From Planctomycetota bacterium (GTDB taxonomy: Bacteria; Planctomycetota; UBA8742; UBA2392), in assembly GCA_019636195.1 (NCBI GenBank), contig JAHBYA010000016.1, positions 40,413 through 104,412 of the forward strand: a stretch of DNA of 64,000 nt, given 5' to 3'. This document shows, one piece after another, positions 33,206 through 42,521 of the stretch (the stretch's first letter is position 1; each line of letters opens with the position of its first letter). A program made the position numbers and the translations under genes. The notes beneath the pieces are model-generated. The model saw nothing but the letters and a program-made list of their open reading frames with translations, was not told the origin of the DNA and searched no databases.

Positions 33206-34183
33206 CTATCCGTGCAGCGCCCTGTGGAACGCCTCAGTTAGTGCGGGCACAACTTCTTCGACTGTCCCGACGATCCCGTAGTCCGCAACCTTAAAGATCG
33301 GCGCGTTTTCATCCTTGTTGATCGCGACTATCACCTTGCTGCCGCTCATCCCCGCGAGGTGTTGAATCGCGCCGCTGATTCCGCACGCGATGTACAACTT
33401 CGGGCTTACCGTCTTTCCGGTCTGGCCCACCTGGTCGCCGTGCGGGCGCCACCCCGCGTCAACCACCGCGCGCGATGCACCCACCGCAGCGCCGATTGTC
33501 TCTGCCAGTTTTTCAAGGTTCTGCCAGTTCTGCTTGCCTTCGCCGGCTGGGTCTTTCAGTCCACGACCGCCGCTGACAACTACTTCGGCTTCCGCGACAT
33601 CGAGTCTGCCTCGCACACCCTCAACGATCTCGCGCACTACCGCCAGCAGGTCGCCGGCAGCGAATGGCGCCTTCACCGCCTCGGGCGCTACATCCGCGCC
33701 TGCTGTGGCTTCCGCGAATGCGTTCTGGCGCAGCGTGGCCCACAGCGTCCCGGCCGCCTGCACCGCGATCAGCGCCTTGCCCGCGTACACGGGCCGGATG
33801 GCCACGGGCTTGCCGCCTTCCAGCTTCAGCTCGGTGCAGTCAGCCGCGAGGCCGCAACCGGCCTTGGCCGCCGCGCGCGCCATGAAGTCCTTGCCCATCG
33901 GCGTAGCGCTGGCAAGCACCGCGCCGGCGTTGATCGCCTTGGCCTGGTCAACCGCAATGCGGGCGTATCCATCGGGGCTGTACGCCTTGACAGCGTCGCC
34001 GTTGACCGCAAGCACACGGGAAGCACCCTTGGGGCCCAGGCCCGCGCCGTCGCCGTTGATCACCAGCGCGACCGCCTTTCCGCCCAGCTCCGCGGCGAGC
34101 CGGCTGCCCGCGCCCAGAGCCTGCAAACCTGCCTTGGCAGGCTTGCCTTCAGCGTATTCGACAAACACAAGAACGTCGGACAT
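33206..34183 (-). CDS. etfA: Electron transfer flavoprotein subunit alpha
   Basis: FAD-binding subunit of the ETF heterodimer, which carries electrons from acyl-CoA and similar dehydrogenases to the respiratory chain; 325 residues. The C-terminal FAD domain is typical: 'VVSGGRGLKDP', 'GQTGKTVSPKLYIACGISG', 'QHLAGMSGSKVIVAINKDE' and 'PIFKVADYGIVG'. It begins 13 nt after etfB on the same strand. No partner dehydrogenase or ETF:quinone oxidoreductase is seen nearby. Confidence 0.96.
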   Translation of the reverse strand: MSDVLVFVEYAEGKPAKAGLQALGAGSRLAAELGGKAVALVINGDGAGLGPKGASRVLAVNGDAVKAYSPDGYARIAVDQAKAINAGAVLASATPMGKDFMARAAAKAGCGLAADCTELKLEGGKPVAIRPVYAGKALIAVQAAGTLWATLRQNAFAEATAGADVAPEAVKAPFAAGDLLAVVREIVEGVRGRLDVAEAEVVVSGGRGLKDPAGEGKQNWQNLEKLAETIGAAVGASRAVVDAGWRPHGDQVGQTGKTVSPKLYIACGISGAIQHLAGMSGSKVIVAINKDENAPIFKVADYGIVGTVEEVVPALTEAFHRALHG

Positions 34184-34196
34184 CGTTGCTTCCTTT

Positions 34197-34946
34197 TCAG
34201 ATCACCTTGGCTTCATCGCGCAGCAGGCGCACCAGATCGTTGACGGCTTCGGGGCCTTTGCCGACGATCTTGCCTTCCTTGCGCGGCGGCGGCGGCATCA
34301 TGCGCAGCACAGCCACACCATCGGCAGGCGCGTTGGCCGGCGTTTCGGGCACGTTGGTCTTCTTGGCGGCCATGATGCCCTTCATGTTGGCGCTGCGGTA
34401 CTTGTTAAGGCCCTTCTGGCAGGTAACGACCGCGGGCAGCCTGACCTGGTACTTTTCGCGCTTGCCGCCCGCGGCCAGCCGTTCAATCTTCGCGGCGCCA
34501 TCGGCGACTTCCATGCTTACTGCCACGCTTACACTGGGCAGACCCAGCAGCTCAGCAACCATCTGGCCCGTGCCGGCGCTCTGGTTGTCCACGCTGCTCC
34601 AGCCGAACAGCACAATGTCGTGGGGGAGCGTCCTGATCTTGGCGGCCAGGGCGCTGGCTGTGGCCCAGGCGTCATGAAACTGGTCATCCACCAGCAGGTG
34701 TGCCTCGTCGCAGCCCATGGCGATGGCGGTGCGGACTTCCTTGGTGGCGGCGGAGGGACCCATGCACAGCACGGTGACTTTGCCGCCGTGCTGCTCTTTC
34801 AGCAGGATGCCCGCTTCCAGCGCGAACTTGTCGTACTCGCTGATGTCGTAGTTGATGCCGGCGGCGTCATAGTTCTTGCCGTCAGCGGCGGGTTTGATGC
34901 GCGCGTCTGTGGTTGGGGCGCGCCGGATGCAGACCAGGATTTCCAT
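34197..34946 (-). CDS. etfB: Electron transfer flavoprotein subunit beta
   Basis: AMP-binding subunit of ETF, 249 residues from ATG 34946 ('MEILVCIRRAPTTDARIK'). The frame is open further upstream but family homologues start here. Signature elements: 'NYDISEYDKFALEAGI', 'VTVLCMGPSAATKEVRTAIA', 'FGWSSVDNQSAGTGQMVAE' and 'RLPAVVTCQKGLNKYR'. It is the first gene of etfB-etfA. Confidence 0.96.
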   Translation of the reverse strand: MEILVCIRRAPTTDARIKPAADGKNYDAAGINYDISEYDKFALEAGILLKEQHGGKVTVLCMGPSAATKEVRTAIAMGCDEAHLLVDDQFHDAWATASALAAKIRTLPHDIVLFGWSSVDNQSAGTGQMVAELLGLPSVSVAVSMEVADGAAKIERLAAGGKREKYQVRLPAVVTCQKGLNKYRSANMKGIMAAKKTNVPETPANAPADGVAVLRMMPPPPRKEGKIVGKGPEAVNDLVRLLRDEAKVI

Positions 34947-35050
34947 GCTCGACTCGCTGCTGGGGTTGATCCGTGGGCTTTTCCAAGCCGCGGGACTATA
35001 GTGCGGCCCGGAGCATATTCGCGCCGTCACCGACCGCAAGGAGCTATTCC

Positions 35051-35629
35051 ATGACGCAAGGCGCCGCCCCGCTTACGCCCGAAGAATGCAGCCGCGCCCT
35101 TGAACTGGCGCGCGCCAGCCTCGATCACTATGTGCGCACGGGCATGCTGTTGAAGCCGCGCCAGCCATTCACCGGCGGGCTTGCCCTGCCCTGTGGCGCG
35201 TTTGTCAGCCTGCACACTCAGGGTGGCGAGTTGCGGGGTTGCATCGGCCACATGGAAGGTGAAGGCCCACTGGGCGAGCTGATCCTTGAGCTGGCGGTGG
35301 CGGCCGGCACGCGCGACTCGCGATTTGAGCCGGTGACCGAAAGCGAACTGCCGGACCTGGTGTACGAGATCAGCGTGCTGACACCTATGCAGCCGATCGA
35401 CCCCGCCGATGTGACGCCGGGCGTGCACGGCCTGTACATCCGGCGCGGCCGCCACGGCGGCGTGCTGTTGCCGCAGGTGGCCACCGAGTGGGGCTGGGAT
35501 CGCGAGACCTTTCTGGATCAGACCTGCCGCAAGGCGGGCTTGCCTCCCGGCGCCTGGCGTGAGCCGGGCACCGAGGTACTGGCCTTCACGGCCCAGGTGG
35601 TGAGTGAGGATCCTTCTCGCCGGGCTTGA
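35051..35629 (+). CDS. AMMECR1-domain protein (AmmeMemoRadiSam system protein A)
   Basis: 192-residue protein of the AMMECR1 family. The hallmark 'LRGCIGH' is present, with 'FVSLHTQGGELRGCIGHMEG', 'AAGTRDSRFEPVTESELPDL' and 'YEISVLTPMQPI'. In many prokaryotes AMMECR1 is fused or adjacent to a Memo-like protein and a radical SAM protein, but neither is next to it here. The molecular role is not known. AAGGAG lies upstream of ATG 35051. Its last 44 bp overlap a small convergent gene. Confidence 0.92.
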   Translation: MTQGAAPLTPEECSRALELARASLDHYVRTGMLLKPRQPFTGGLALPCGAFVSLHTQGGELRGCIGHMEGEGPLGELILELAVAAGTRDSRFEPVTESELPDLVYEISVLTPMQPIDPADVTPGVHGLYIRRGRHGGVLLPQVATEWGWDRETFLDQTCRKAGLPPGAWREPGTEVLAFTAQVVSEDPSRRA

Positions 35630-35711
35630 TCAATCCAAAGTAGATGAAGGCCAGGATCCCGAGCCCGAGCACGAACGACAGCACCAGAAACAGGATCATG
35701 TACCACGGCAT
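35586..35711 (-). CDS. Small single-pass membrane protein
   Basis: Putative 41-residue protein: 'MPWYMILFLVLSFVLGLGIL' begins a single hydrophobic helix, then a short polar tail 'KPGEKDPHSPPGP'. AAGG precedes the ATG on the minus strand. The 3' end overlaps the convergent AMMECR1 gene by 44 bp. Small helix-plus-tail proteins like this (see also 44714) often act as subunits or anchors, but no role can be assigned. Confidence 0.45.
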   Translation of the reverse strand: MPWYMILFLVLSFVLGLGILAFIYFGLIKPGEKDPHSPPGP

Positions 35712-35810
35712 GCGAACCTTGTAGCAACTCACAGCCGGAATTTCTGATTTTTCGCGGGGGGTCGCGCCCGCCTGCACGAGTCACTGGTGCAGAACGAATT
35801 CGGGGCGACA

Positions 35811-36374
35811 ATGCCGGTCATGACTTCGCCCAGGCCAGCGGCATCGTGCCACCAGCAACTGCTTGCGCTGGCTGAGCCGCTGTTTGCCTTCGCGCTGGCC
35901 CGGAGTCCTGACCGCGACACGGCGCTGGATGCGGTACAGGAGACCCTGGCCGCCGCCGTGCGCGAAGAGCGCAGTTGGCCGGACGATGAAGCGCAGTGGG
36001 CATGGCTGGTCGCCGTTACGCGCAACAAGCTCGCTGACGCTGCGCGCAGGCGCGGCAGGCAAGCGGCCACACTGACCGCGCTGGGTGTGGACCCCGCTGA
36101 ACTGGGCGGCGCGTTTGTCGCCGGCGAAGAAATGCCGGACGCCGGGGTGCTGCGCAACGAGGTACGGAACGTGTGCCAGGCTGCCCTTTCTGAACTTACG
36201 CCGCGCCAGCGCAACGCGCTGCAGATGTTCTATCGCGACGGGATGAGCCACGGCGACATCGGCGCCCGCATGGCGCTGAGCGGCAAGGCCGTCGAGTCGC
36301 TGCTGGCGCGATCACGCATGGCGTTGCACAGCGTGCTCAAGCGCATGATCGCCCGGCCTGAGGAGCTGCTATGA
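35811..36374 (+). CDS. ECF-type RNA polymerase sigma factor
   Basis: Sigma70-family ECF factor of 187 residues. Region 2 shows 'ALDAVQETLAAAVREERSWP' and 'WLVAVTRNKLADAARRRGRQ'; region 4 shows 'LSELTPRQRNALQMFYRDGM' and 'HGDIGARMALSGKAVESLLA' (helix-turn-helix). The ATG at 35811 was chosen; others at 35787 and 35820 are in frame. The gene overlaps the next by ATGA (36371-36374), so the two are translationally coupled. The partner is a membrane protein, the usual place for an anti-sigma factor. Confidence 0.88.
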   Translation: MPVMTSPRPAASCHQQLLALAEPLFAFALARSPDRDTALDAVQETLAAAVREERSWPDDEAQWAWLVAVTRNKLADAARRRGRQAATLTALGVDPAELGGAFVAGEEMPDAGVLRNEVRNVCQAALSELTPRQRNALQMFYRDGMSHGDIGARMALSGKAVESLLARSRMALHSVLKRMIARPEELL

Positions 36375-39043
36375 CCGACCCGAACCTTCACCAGGCTGCC
36401 GCCAACGTCGTGCGAACTGCGCGCGAGGGCAGTGGCCTGTCTGAGTCTGAGCTGGTGCGCCTTCAAAACGCCATTCAAAAGGAGAGTCCCATGCAGGTTG
36501 CAGCCCCCATCTATCGTTTGCCTCAGGTGCGCATCCCGGCGTCGTGGCTGATGTACGCCGCGGCGGTCGCAATGTTCGCGATTGCGCTGTTACTGATGTC
36601 GGTCGTGACACCGCCCGGCGCCGGCCCTGCGCTCGCCGGCGACGAAACACCGGACAAGAAGCCAGCCGACGACGCCGAGAACGCCGAGGAAAAGCGCGAT
36701 CCCGCCAAGGGCGTAGTCGATCTTTCGCGCCAGACGGGCCCGGCCTTTGACTTCTTTGACTACTACAAGTCCGCGGAAAGCGGCGCTGCGCCGGACGCAA
36801 AGCAGTACACATTGCCGCTTGACCTTGAGCTTGTGGCCAATGGCGACCCGCAACGCATCAAGAACCTGCTGAAGAACGAGGCGGCCGCGGCCATGCTTCG
36901 CCAGAACGGATTTGTCGTGTTGCCGACGGCATCCGGCCAGGACATCGGCACGATCTATTCAATGCTGCGCAACGAGCAGGTGCCGGTGGTCGTTACGCCG
37001 GATGTGGTGCTGCACCTGTTTCACATCTGCTTTGATGAAACTCTGAAAGATCTTGAAGAGCAGGTCCTGGCCTGGGACATGCTGGACCTGACCGTGCAGT
37101 TGCTGGAAGGCCAGAAGAAGGGCTACGAGCAGGCAATGGTCGCAATTGCGAACGGCAACCTGACGCCCGAGATGCTGGCGCAGCAGCACCGGCTGGCTGA
37201 TGCCCACAAACACAATGTCGCGTACCTGTCGGTCGCGCACAAGCTGCTGGGCGAAATCCCCCGCGATCGACAACCCGAGAAAGACCGCTACGGCAGCGCC
37301 ACCGGCAAAGTCATTGAAAGCAATACGCCGACCATCAGCGTGCCTGACTACGTATTCGAGATGGTCAACGCCGAGCTGAAGCTCATGGAAGCTCACAAGG
37401 GCCCGGATGCCGGTCCGGTGTTCGGCTACAAAGAGGACTACAGCCAATACGTGCCCCGCGGCCACTACACACGCAGCGAACTGCTCAAGAAGTACTTCAA
37501 GGCCATGATGTGGTATGGGCGCATGACGTTCCTTTTCAACGAGATCCCGCGCGACCGCGGCGACATCCGCACCGATCCGCCGGTGACCCGTGAACTGGCA
37601 GATCGCCTGACCCTGCAGGCTGCGCTGCTTGCGCACGACATTGAGGGCGGCAGCGTTTCCGGGTTGACCCAGCGCCCGAAATGGGCCATGGCGGTCAAGG
37701 GCGACGTCACGGTCAAAGACCTGTGGGTTCGAGTTTACTCATCCACCGCGTTCTTCGTTGGCGCCGCCGATGACCTGACGCCCGCCGAGTATCACGCCAC
37801 GCTGGGCGGCGCCAAGCCTGACTCGCTGGCTGACACCAAGGTCCTGCGCCAGTTCATGCAGGGTTTAGAGGCGCTGCCGCTGGCGCGCATCTATGGCGGG
37901 ACTGCCGGCGTTTCCACTTGGGGCTGGGGCAGTGAGATGTTCAACAAGGCGCTGAAGGCTGTGCAGGGCATGCGAATGATGGGCCAGCGCTACATCCCCG
38001 ACAGCGAGGCGTTGGGGCGGCTGGTGTATCCGAGCGTTACGGATTCGCTTGAGCACTCCGTGCCGGTCGAGCAGCGCTTCACGTACTCGGACTCAAACCT
38101 CGGGCCGATCCGCGGAATGCCGCGCGGTTTGGACGTGATGTACGTACTGGGCAGCGATCGCGCGATGACGCTGCTTGAGCAAGGAGGCGACGCCGCCTGG
38201 ACCAACTACTTCCCGATCGCCGAGGAGATTCGCCGGCAGTGGGACAAACTGGAACCCAGGGACTGGAACCAGAACCTGTACTACGGGTGGCTGTACACAC
38301 TCAAGCCCCTGCTTCAAAGCCGCGATACACGCAAGGGGTACCCCACCTACATGCAGACCCAGGCCTATGAAGACCGTGCGATCACAGCCGCGCTGGCAAG
38401 CTGGGCGCAACTGCGCCATGACACCATCCTCTACGCCAAGCAGAGCTACACCAGCGACGCCGGCGGCAGCCCCGGCCCCCGCAGGCCGCCGCGCGTGCTG
38501 GGCTATGTCGAACCGCTTCCCGAATTCTATGGCCGCATGGAAAGCCTGTGCGCAATGATGATGCGCGGCCTGGCGGCGTTGAACATCCTGTCGCCCGCCG
38601 CTGAGCGGCGGCTGGAACGTCTGACCGACATGGTCAAGCGGCTGCACCGCATCAGCAATGACGAGCTCCAGAACAAAGAGCTGCCGCAGGCAGACTATGA
38701 CTGGATCAGGAATTTTGCGGACAGTGTGGCGTGGACGTTGCAGCCGCCCTACGGCGAGCTTGACCCGCGCGCCTTGCGCACCGACATCGTCGCCGACGTG
38801 CACACCGACGGCAACAGCAAGCAGGTGCTTGAGGTTGGCACGGGCAAGCTGCGCATGTGCGCAATTGCCTACCTGAACCCGGACGGCGACCTGCTTGTCG
38901 GCTTTGGCCCGGTGCTGACCTACCACGAGTTCCGGCACCCGATGAGCGACCGGCTTACGGACGAAAAGTGGCAGAAGATGCTGGAAAGCGGCCAGACGCC
39001 GCCCGACTCGCACTGGATCAAGAACTTCACGTCATCAAAGTGA
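36371..39043 (+). CDS. Membrane-anchored DUF3160 protein, sigma-factor partner
   Basis: 890 residues. About 50 cytoplasmic N-terminal residues are followed by one hydrophobic helix 'SWLMYAAAVAMFAIALLLMS' (about 57-76), an acidic linker and a large extracytoplasmic DUF3160 domain. That domain shows 'QVPVVVTPDVVLHLFHICFD', 'HKHNVAYLSVAHKLL', 'GHYTRSELLKKYFKAMMWYG' and the ending 'YHEFRHPMSDRLTDEKW'. The topology (cytoplasmic tail, helix, outer domain) and the overlap with an ECF sigma gene suggest an anti-sigma sensor. No HxxxCxxC zinc anti-sigma motif is visible in the tail. Function of DUF3160 is unknown. Confidence 0.82.
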   Translation: MTDPNLHQAAANVVRTAREGSGLSESELVRLQNAIQKESPMQVAAPIYRLPQVRIPASWLMYAAAVAMFAIALLLMSVVTPPGAGPALAGDETPDKKPADDAENAEEKRDPAKGVVDLSRQTGPAFDFFDYYKSAESGAAPDAKQYTLPLDLELVANGDPQRIKNLLKNEAAAAMLRQNGFVVLPTASGQDIGTIYSMLRNEQVPVVVTPDVVLHLFHICFDETLKDLEEQVLAWDMLDLTVQLLEGQKKGYEQAMVAIANGNLTPEMLAQQHRLADAHKHNVAYLSVAHKLLGEIPRDRQPEKDRYGSATGKVIESNTPTISVPDYVFEMVNAELKLMEAHKGPDAGPVFGYKEDYSQYVPRGHYTRSELLKKYFKAMMWYGRMTFLFNEIPRDRGDIRTDPPVTRELADRLTLQAALLAHDIEGGSVSGLTQRPKWAMAVKGDVTVKDLWVRVYSSTAFFVGAADDLTPAEYHATLGGAKPDSLADTKVLRQFMQGLEALPLARIYGGTAGVSTWGWGSEMFNKALKAVQGMRMMGQRYIPDSEALGRLVYPSVTDSLEHSVPVEQRFTYSDSNLGPIRGMPRGLDVMYVLGSDRAMTLLEQGGDAAWTNYFPIAEEIRRQWDKLEPRDWNQNLYYGWLYTLKPLLQSRDTRKGYPTYMQTQAYEDRAITAALASWAQLRHDTILYAKQSYTSDAGGSPGPRRPPRVLGYVEPLPEFYGRMESLCAMMMRGLAALNILSPAAERRLERLTDMVKRLHRISNDELQNKELPQADYDWIRNFADSVAWTLQPPYGELDPRALRTDIVADVHTDGNSKQVLEVGTGKLRMCAIAYLNPDGDLLVGFGPVLTYHEFRHPMSDRLTDEKWQKMLESGQTPPDSHWIKNFTSSK

Positions 39044-39060
39044 GTACGGACACCTCAGGC

Positions 39061-39084
39061 AGGGGCGCGGCATGCCGCGCCCCT
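39061..39084. terminator. GC-rich palindrome between convergent genes
   Basis: AGGGGCGCGG/CCGCGCCCCT stem with loop CATG region, overlapping the UDG stop codon. The U-tract is poor on both strands, so termination is only likely. Confidence 0.45.
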
Positions 39085-39910
39085 ACTTGATTAATGGCCC
39101 GGGGCCGAGGATTTCGACAGCCAGCAAGACGTCCTCGTGGACTTTTTTGCGCACGTCCACAGTGTAGTTGCGCAGCACATACGCGGGGTGGTAGGTCGCG
39201 ATGACTTTGCGGCCTTCCGCGTCATAGACCTGGCCGCGCAGCTTGCCGATAGCCAGCTTGCGGCCGGTCAGCCATTGCGCCGGGAAAAGGCCGACGGCGA
39301 GAATCACTTTCGGGTTGATGATTTCAATCTGGCGTTGCAGGTAGCCGCGGCAGGCTTCAATCTCGGCGGGCTCGGGGTTGCGGTTGTTGGGCGGCCGGCA
39401 CTTCAGTACGTTGCAGATGTAAACGTGCTCGCGCTTGTACTTCATGCCCTTTTCGATGATGTCGGTCAGCAGCTTGCCCGCGCGGCCCACAAACGGAATA
39501 CCCCTGGCGTCTTCGTCGCCGCCGGGCGCTTCGCCGACGATCATCAACGGGCTGCGCGGGTCGCCGGTGCCGAACACGGTTTGGGTTCGAGTCTCACACA
39601 GCGTGCAATTCCCGCACACGCGCACCTGCTCAGCCACTGGCTCAAGCTCGCGGGCCTGCGGGCCTTCAAATTGTTTCAGCTCGTCCAGCGCCGCAGACGC
39701 GACAATCACCGGCTTGCGCCCGACCTGTGCAGCCGGCTGGGTCGTGACGGCAGGGCGCGCCGTAGGGGCTTGGGCGCGGGCGGGCTTGCCGCGGCTGGGG
39801 GCGGGTGGCGGCGGCGGGAGTTTCACGGGCAGCTCGTTCACACCGCCGGTGGCGAGCAACTCAAGGTTGCCGCGAATCTGCCGCGCAAGCTGGGTCTTCG
39901 TCAACGCCAT
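39083..39910 (-). CDS. Uracil-DNA glycosylase, Fe-S type (family 4-like)
   Basis: Removes uracil from DNA in base excision repair; 275 residues. An N-terminal Pro/Ala-rich extension (about 30-60) precedes the catalytic core: '[11 protein letters not shown]' supplies two Cys ligands, '[20 protein letters not shown]' is motif A, '[18 protein letters not shown]' plus a further Cys complete the [4Fe-4S] site, and '[13 protein letters not shown]' is the late motif. The N-terminal extension resembles those of other bacterial family members. Confidence 0.93.
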   Translation of the reverse strand: MALTKTQLARQIRGNLELLATGGVNELPVKLPPPPPAPSRGKPARAQAPTARPAVTTQPAAQVGRKPVIVASAALDELKQFEGPQARELEPVAEQVRVCGNCTLCETRTQTVFGTGDPRSPLMIVGEAPGGDEDARGIPFVGRAGKLLTDIIEKGMKYKREHVYICNVLKCRPPNNRNPEPAEIEACRGYLQRQIEIINPKVILAVGLFPAQWLTGRKLAIGKLRGQVYDAEGRKVIATYHPAYVLRNYTVDVRKKVHEDVLLAVEILGPGPLIK

Positions 39911-39962
39911 GGCCGCAGTCTAGCGCCCCAGCCGACAACGCAATCTGTGTGGACAAGTGGGC

Positions 39963-40985
39963 CTACACGATGATCGCGCCGCCTGTCCGGCGCAGCGTTT
40001 CCTCCAGCGCTCTTACCGTTGCCTCAACGACCTCGTCTTTGAGTTGTGCAATCGGTTTGCCGCGCGGGTTTGCGCCTGATGCACGCAAATGCCCGCCGCC
40101 GTTGAACTGCGCTGCGATCTCGTTGACCGCGATCTGGCCCTCGCTGCGCCAGCTGACTTTCAATTCGCTGTCCCCCACTTCGCGCAGCAAAATGCACACC
40201 ATGCTGCCCGCCAGCGACTTCGGGATCGTCACCATCTCGGCGGCATCGGCTTCGCTGCATCCGGTATCGCGCAGCATTTCGCGCGTGACCGTGGCAATCG
40301 CGATCCTGCCGTCAAGCCGGGTTTGAAGCGTCTGCGTCACCATGCCCTCCAGGCGCATGCGCTGCATTGTCTTGCTGCGGTAGATGCGCCCGGTCAGGTC
40401 CGCCACGTCAAGACTGAAGTCCTCAACCAGTTGCGCCACGATGCGGTAGCTTTCGGGCGTGCTGTTGCTGAACATGAAGCGCCCGGTGTCAGTCACGATC
40501 GCGACAAACAGTGCCTCGGCGGCGGCTTTGTTCAGGGCGATGCCGGCCGCCTCAAGCACATGGAACACAACCTCGCCGGTGCTGCTGGCGTGCGGAAACA
40601 CCAGCGCCACGTCGCCGAAACCGGGATTGTCGATGTGGTGATCAACATTCAGCACGCGAGTTCCCGGCGCCAGCCGCTGCAACACTGCGCGCGCGCGGCT
40701 TTCGGCGCCGCAATCGACCATGATGCAGGTGTCGTACCCCGAAAGATCACCCGCCTGGTCAAGCGGCTTGATGTCGTGCGCGCCCGCCAGAAAACCGTAC
40801 TTGCCGGCGTTGTGGTCCTGCGTGACGGCAACGCACTGCCGACCGGCAGCCATCAGCGCCGAGCGCAGCGCCAGCAAGCTGCCCAGCGCGTCACCGTCCA
40901 TCTGGGGGTGGCCGCCAATGACAACGCGCCGCGCCTGTTGCAGAAGCGCGGCGGCTGGGCTGAAGTCTGCCATCGGCTGGTCCAT
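39963..40985 (-). CDS. DHH-family phosphoesterase (NrnA-like)
   Basis: Putative oligoribonuclease / pAp phosphatase of the DHH/DHHA1 family, 340 residues. Catalytic motifs: 'GHPQMDGDALGSLLAL' (HxxxDGDxxGS), 'MVDCGAE', 'VLNVDHHIDNPGFGD' (DHH) and the DHHA1 motif 'FNGGGHLRASG'. NrnA in other bacteria degrades nanoRNAs and dephosphorylates pAp. It starts 1 nt after... the FAH gene on the same strand ends (40985/40987 boundary); the order on the minus strand is thus this gene downstream of the FAH gene, which reads first. Confidence 0.9.
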   Translation of the reverse strand: MDQPMADFSPAAALLQQARRVVIGGHPQMDGDALGSLLALRSALMAAGRQCVAVTQDHNAGKYGFLAGAHDIKPLDQAGDLSGYDTCIMVDCGAESRARAVLQRLAPGTRVLNVDHHIDNPGFGDVALVFPHASSTGEVVFHVLEAAGIALNKAAAEALFVAIVTDTGRFMFSNSTPESYRIVAQLVEDFSLDVADLTGRIYRSKTMQRMRLEGMVTQTLQTRLDGRIAIATVTREMLRDTGCSEADAAEMVTIPKSLAGSMVCILLREVGDSELKVSWRSEGQIAVNEIAAQFNGGGHLRASGANPRGKPIAQLKDEVVEATVRALEETLRRTGGAIIV

Positions 40986-40986
40986 G

Positions 40987-41850
40987 CTAATCCCGTGCTG
41001 CGCGGCGCACTTGATTTCTCAGCACGCCCAGGCCCTCAATCTCGCATTCGCAGACATCGCCGCCCGCGAGGTTGTTCACGCCTTCCGGCGTGCCTGTAGC
41101 GATAACGTCCCCGGGCTCCAGCGTCATCCAGCGCGACATCTCAATCACGATTTTGTCAACGCTGTGAATCATCTCGGCAGTGTTTGCACCTTGGCGCGAC
41201 TCTCCGTTCACACGGCACGCGATGTGCAAGTTCTGCGGGTCCGGCACATAGCGCGCGGGAACAAAGTACGGGCCCATCGGCGTAAAGGTGTCCATGTTCT
41301 TGCTGCGCAGCCACGGGTGCTTGTTCTCGCGGTCGTCCTTCTGCACGCGCCGGGCGCTGACGTCGTTGAGGATCGTGTAGCCGGCCACGGCGTCCACGCC
41401 GCCGCCCGCAAGCTCTTTGACCCGCAGGCCGATCACCGCGCCTAGCTCAACCTCGTGGTCAACGCGGCCATCGACCCAGTCGGGCACAACAATGTCTCCC
41501 TGGTGGCCCTGCAGGCTGGTGTTGAGCTTGCTGAACCAGACAGGCGCCGGCGGCGCGGTGTTGCCGAACTCGGCTGCGTGCTTGCGGTAATTCTGGACCA
41601 TCGCCAGTACTTTGCCCGGGCGCGGGATCGGCGGCAGCCACGCGAAGCTGCCCGGCATTTCCTCAAGCAGCAGCGACTGCTCGTCGATTGCCGCGATCAA
41701 GGCGTCCAGCTCGTCATCGCGCAGAAAGCCCAGCAGGTCGGCCTGGCCGAAGTCGCGCACCGCGCCGCGCGTAATGTCGTGCAGCACGCCGGCGCGCTCA
41801 AGCCCAAGCCCGAGTTCGCCGTCACGGTCCCATGCAAAAAACCGCATCAT
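40987..41850 (-). CDS. Fumarylacetoacetate hydrolase family protein
   Basis: FAH-superfamily hydrolase/decarboxylase, 287 residues. An N-terminal domain ('RFFAWDRDGELGLGL') precedes the catalytic core: 'VLAMVQNYRKHAAEFG', 'DHEVELGAVIGLRVKEL' with metal-binding Glu residues, 'YTILNDVSARRVQKDDR', and 'ATGTPEGVNNLAGGD'. Members cleave C-C bonds in aromatic and keto-acid breakdown; the substrate is unknown. Its start overlaps the end of the coaB-like gene by 4 bp, and the DHH gene follows after 1 nt, so all three are probably one operon. Confidence 0.88.
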   Translation of the reverse strand: MMRFFAWDRDGELGLGLERAGVLHDITRGAVRDFGQADLLGFLRDDELDALIAAIDEQSLLLEEMPGSFAWLPPIPRPGKVLAMVQNYRKHAAEFGNTAPPAPVWFSKLNTSLQGHQGDIVVPDWVDGRVDHEVELGAVIGLRVKELAGGGVDAVAGYTILNDVSARRVQKDDRENKHPWLRSKNMDTFTPMGPYFVPARYVPDPQNLHIACRVNGESRQGANTAEMIHSVDKIVIEMSRWMTLEPGDVIATGTPEGVNNLAGGDVCECEIEGLGVLRNQVRRAARD

Positions 41851-42521
41851 GCTTCAAACCCCCGCAAGTGCGGCACATCTGAGCCCGCGTGCAGCATGGC
41901 CACAAGCTCAATCACCCGTGCGGCCACCTTGACTTTGCCGCGCGGCGGCAGCTCATCGACGATGCCGCGGTCGTCGATGATCCAGACGTGTTCCTTGCTT
42001 TCGCCGAAGTGTCCGGGCGTGTTGACGACCATCAGGTCGCAGCGCTTGGCCTTGAGCTTTTTCAGCCCGTACTTGAGCGGATCTTTCACTTCCAGGCTGT
42101 ACCCTACCAGGATTTGCCCGTCGCGGCGCTTGCGGCCCATCGTCTTCAGGATGTCCGGGTTCTGGACCAGCTTCAGCTGGAACTCCTTCGCGCCCTTCTT
42201 GAACTTGCCCTTTGCGCGCTCTGCGGGCCGGTAGTCGCCCACCGCCGCCGCCGCGATGAACACATCGCACGCCGCAAAACGCTCATTCACCGCGCCCAGC
42301 ATGTCGCGCGCGCTCACCACGGGCACCCAGCGCACACCCGGCGGCGGCTGCAAGTGCGTCGGCCCGCACACCACCGTGACCTCGGCGCCCGCCGCCCGCG
42401 CGGCCTTGGCCAGTTCAATCCCCATCAGCCCGGTGCTGGGATTGCCGAGAAAGCGCACGTCGTCAAGGTACTCGTGCGTCGGCCCGGCTGTGATCAACAC
42501 CTTTGCCGCTAACTCAGCCAT
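41847..42521 (-). CDS. Phosphopantothenate-cysteine ligase domain protein (CoaB, stand-alone)
   Basis: Joins 4'-phosphopantothenate to cysteine in coenzyme A synthesis. At 224 residues it covers only the CoaB half; the usual bacterial CoaBC fusion has an N-terminal decarboxylase (CoaC) that is absent here. Motifs: 'ITAGPTHEYLDDVRFLGNPS' with 'TGLMGIELAKAARAAGA', and 'DVFIAAAAVGDYRP'. 'QNPDILKTMG' and 'VGYSLEV' follow as in CoaB. A stand-alone CoaB requires CoaC elsewhere in the genome. It overlaps the asparaginase gene by 13 bp. Confidence 0.87.
   Translation of the reverse strand: MAELAAKVLITAGPTHEYLDDVRFLGNPSTGLMGIELAKAARAAGAEVTVVCGPTHLQPPPGVRWVPVVSARDMLGAVNERFAACDVFIAAAAVGDYRPAERAKGKFKKGAKEFQLKLVQNPDILKTMGRKRRDGQILVGYSLEVKDPLKYGLKKLKAKRCDLMVVNTPGHFGESKEHVWIIDDRGIVDELPPRGKVKVAARVIELVAMLHAGSDVPHLRGFEA

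Noticed and set aside
33390..35054. Long plus-strand frame over etfA and etfB
   Set aside because: EtfA and EtfB on the minus strand are unmistakable; the frame is a shadow.
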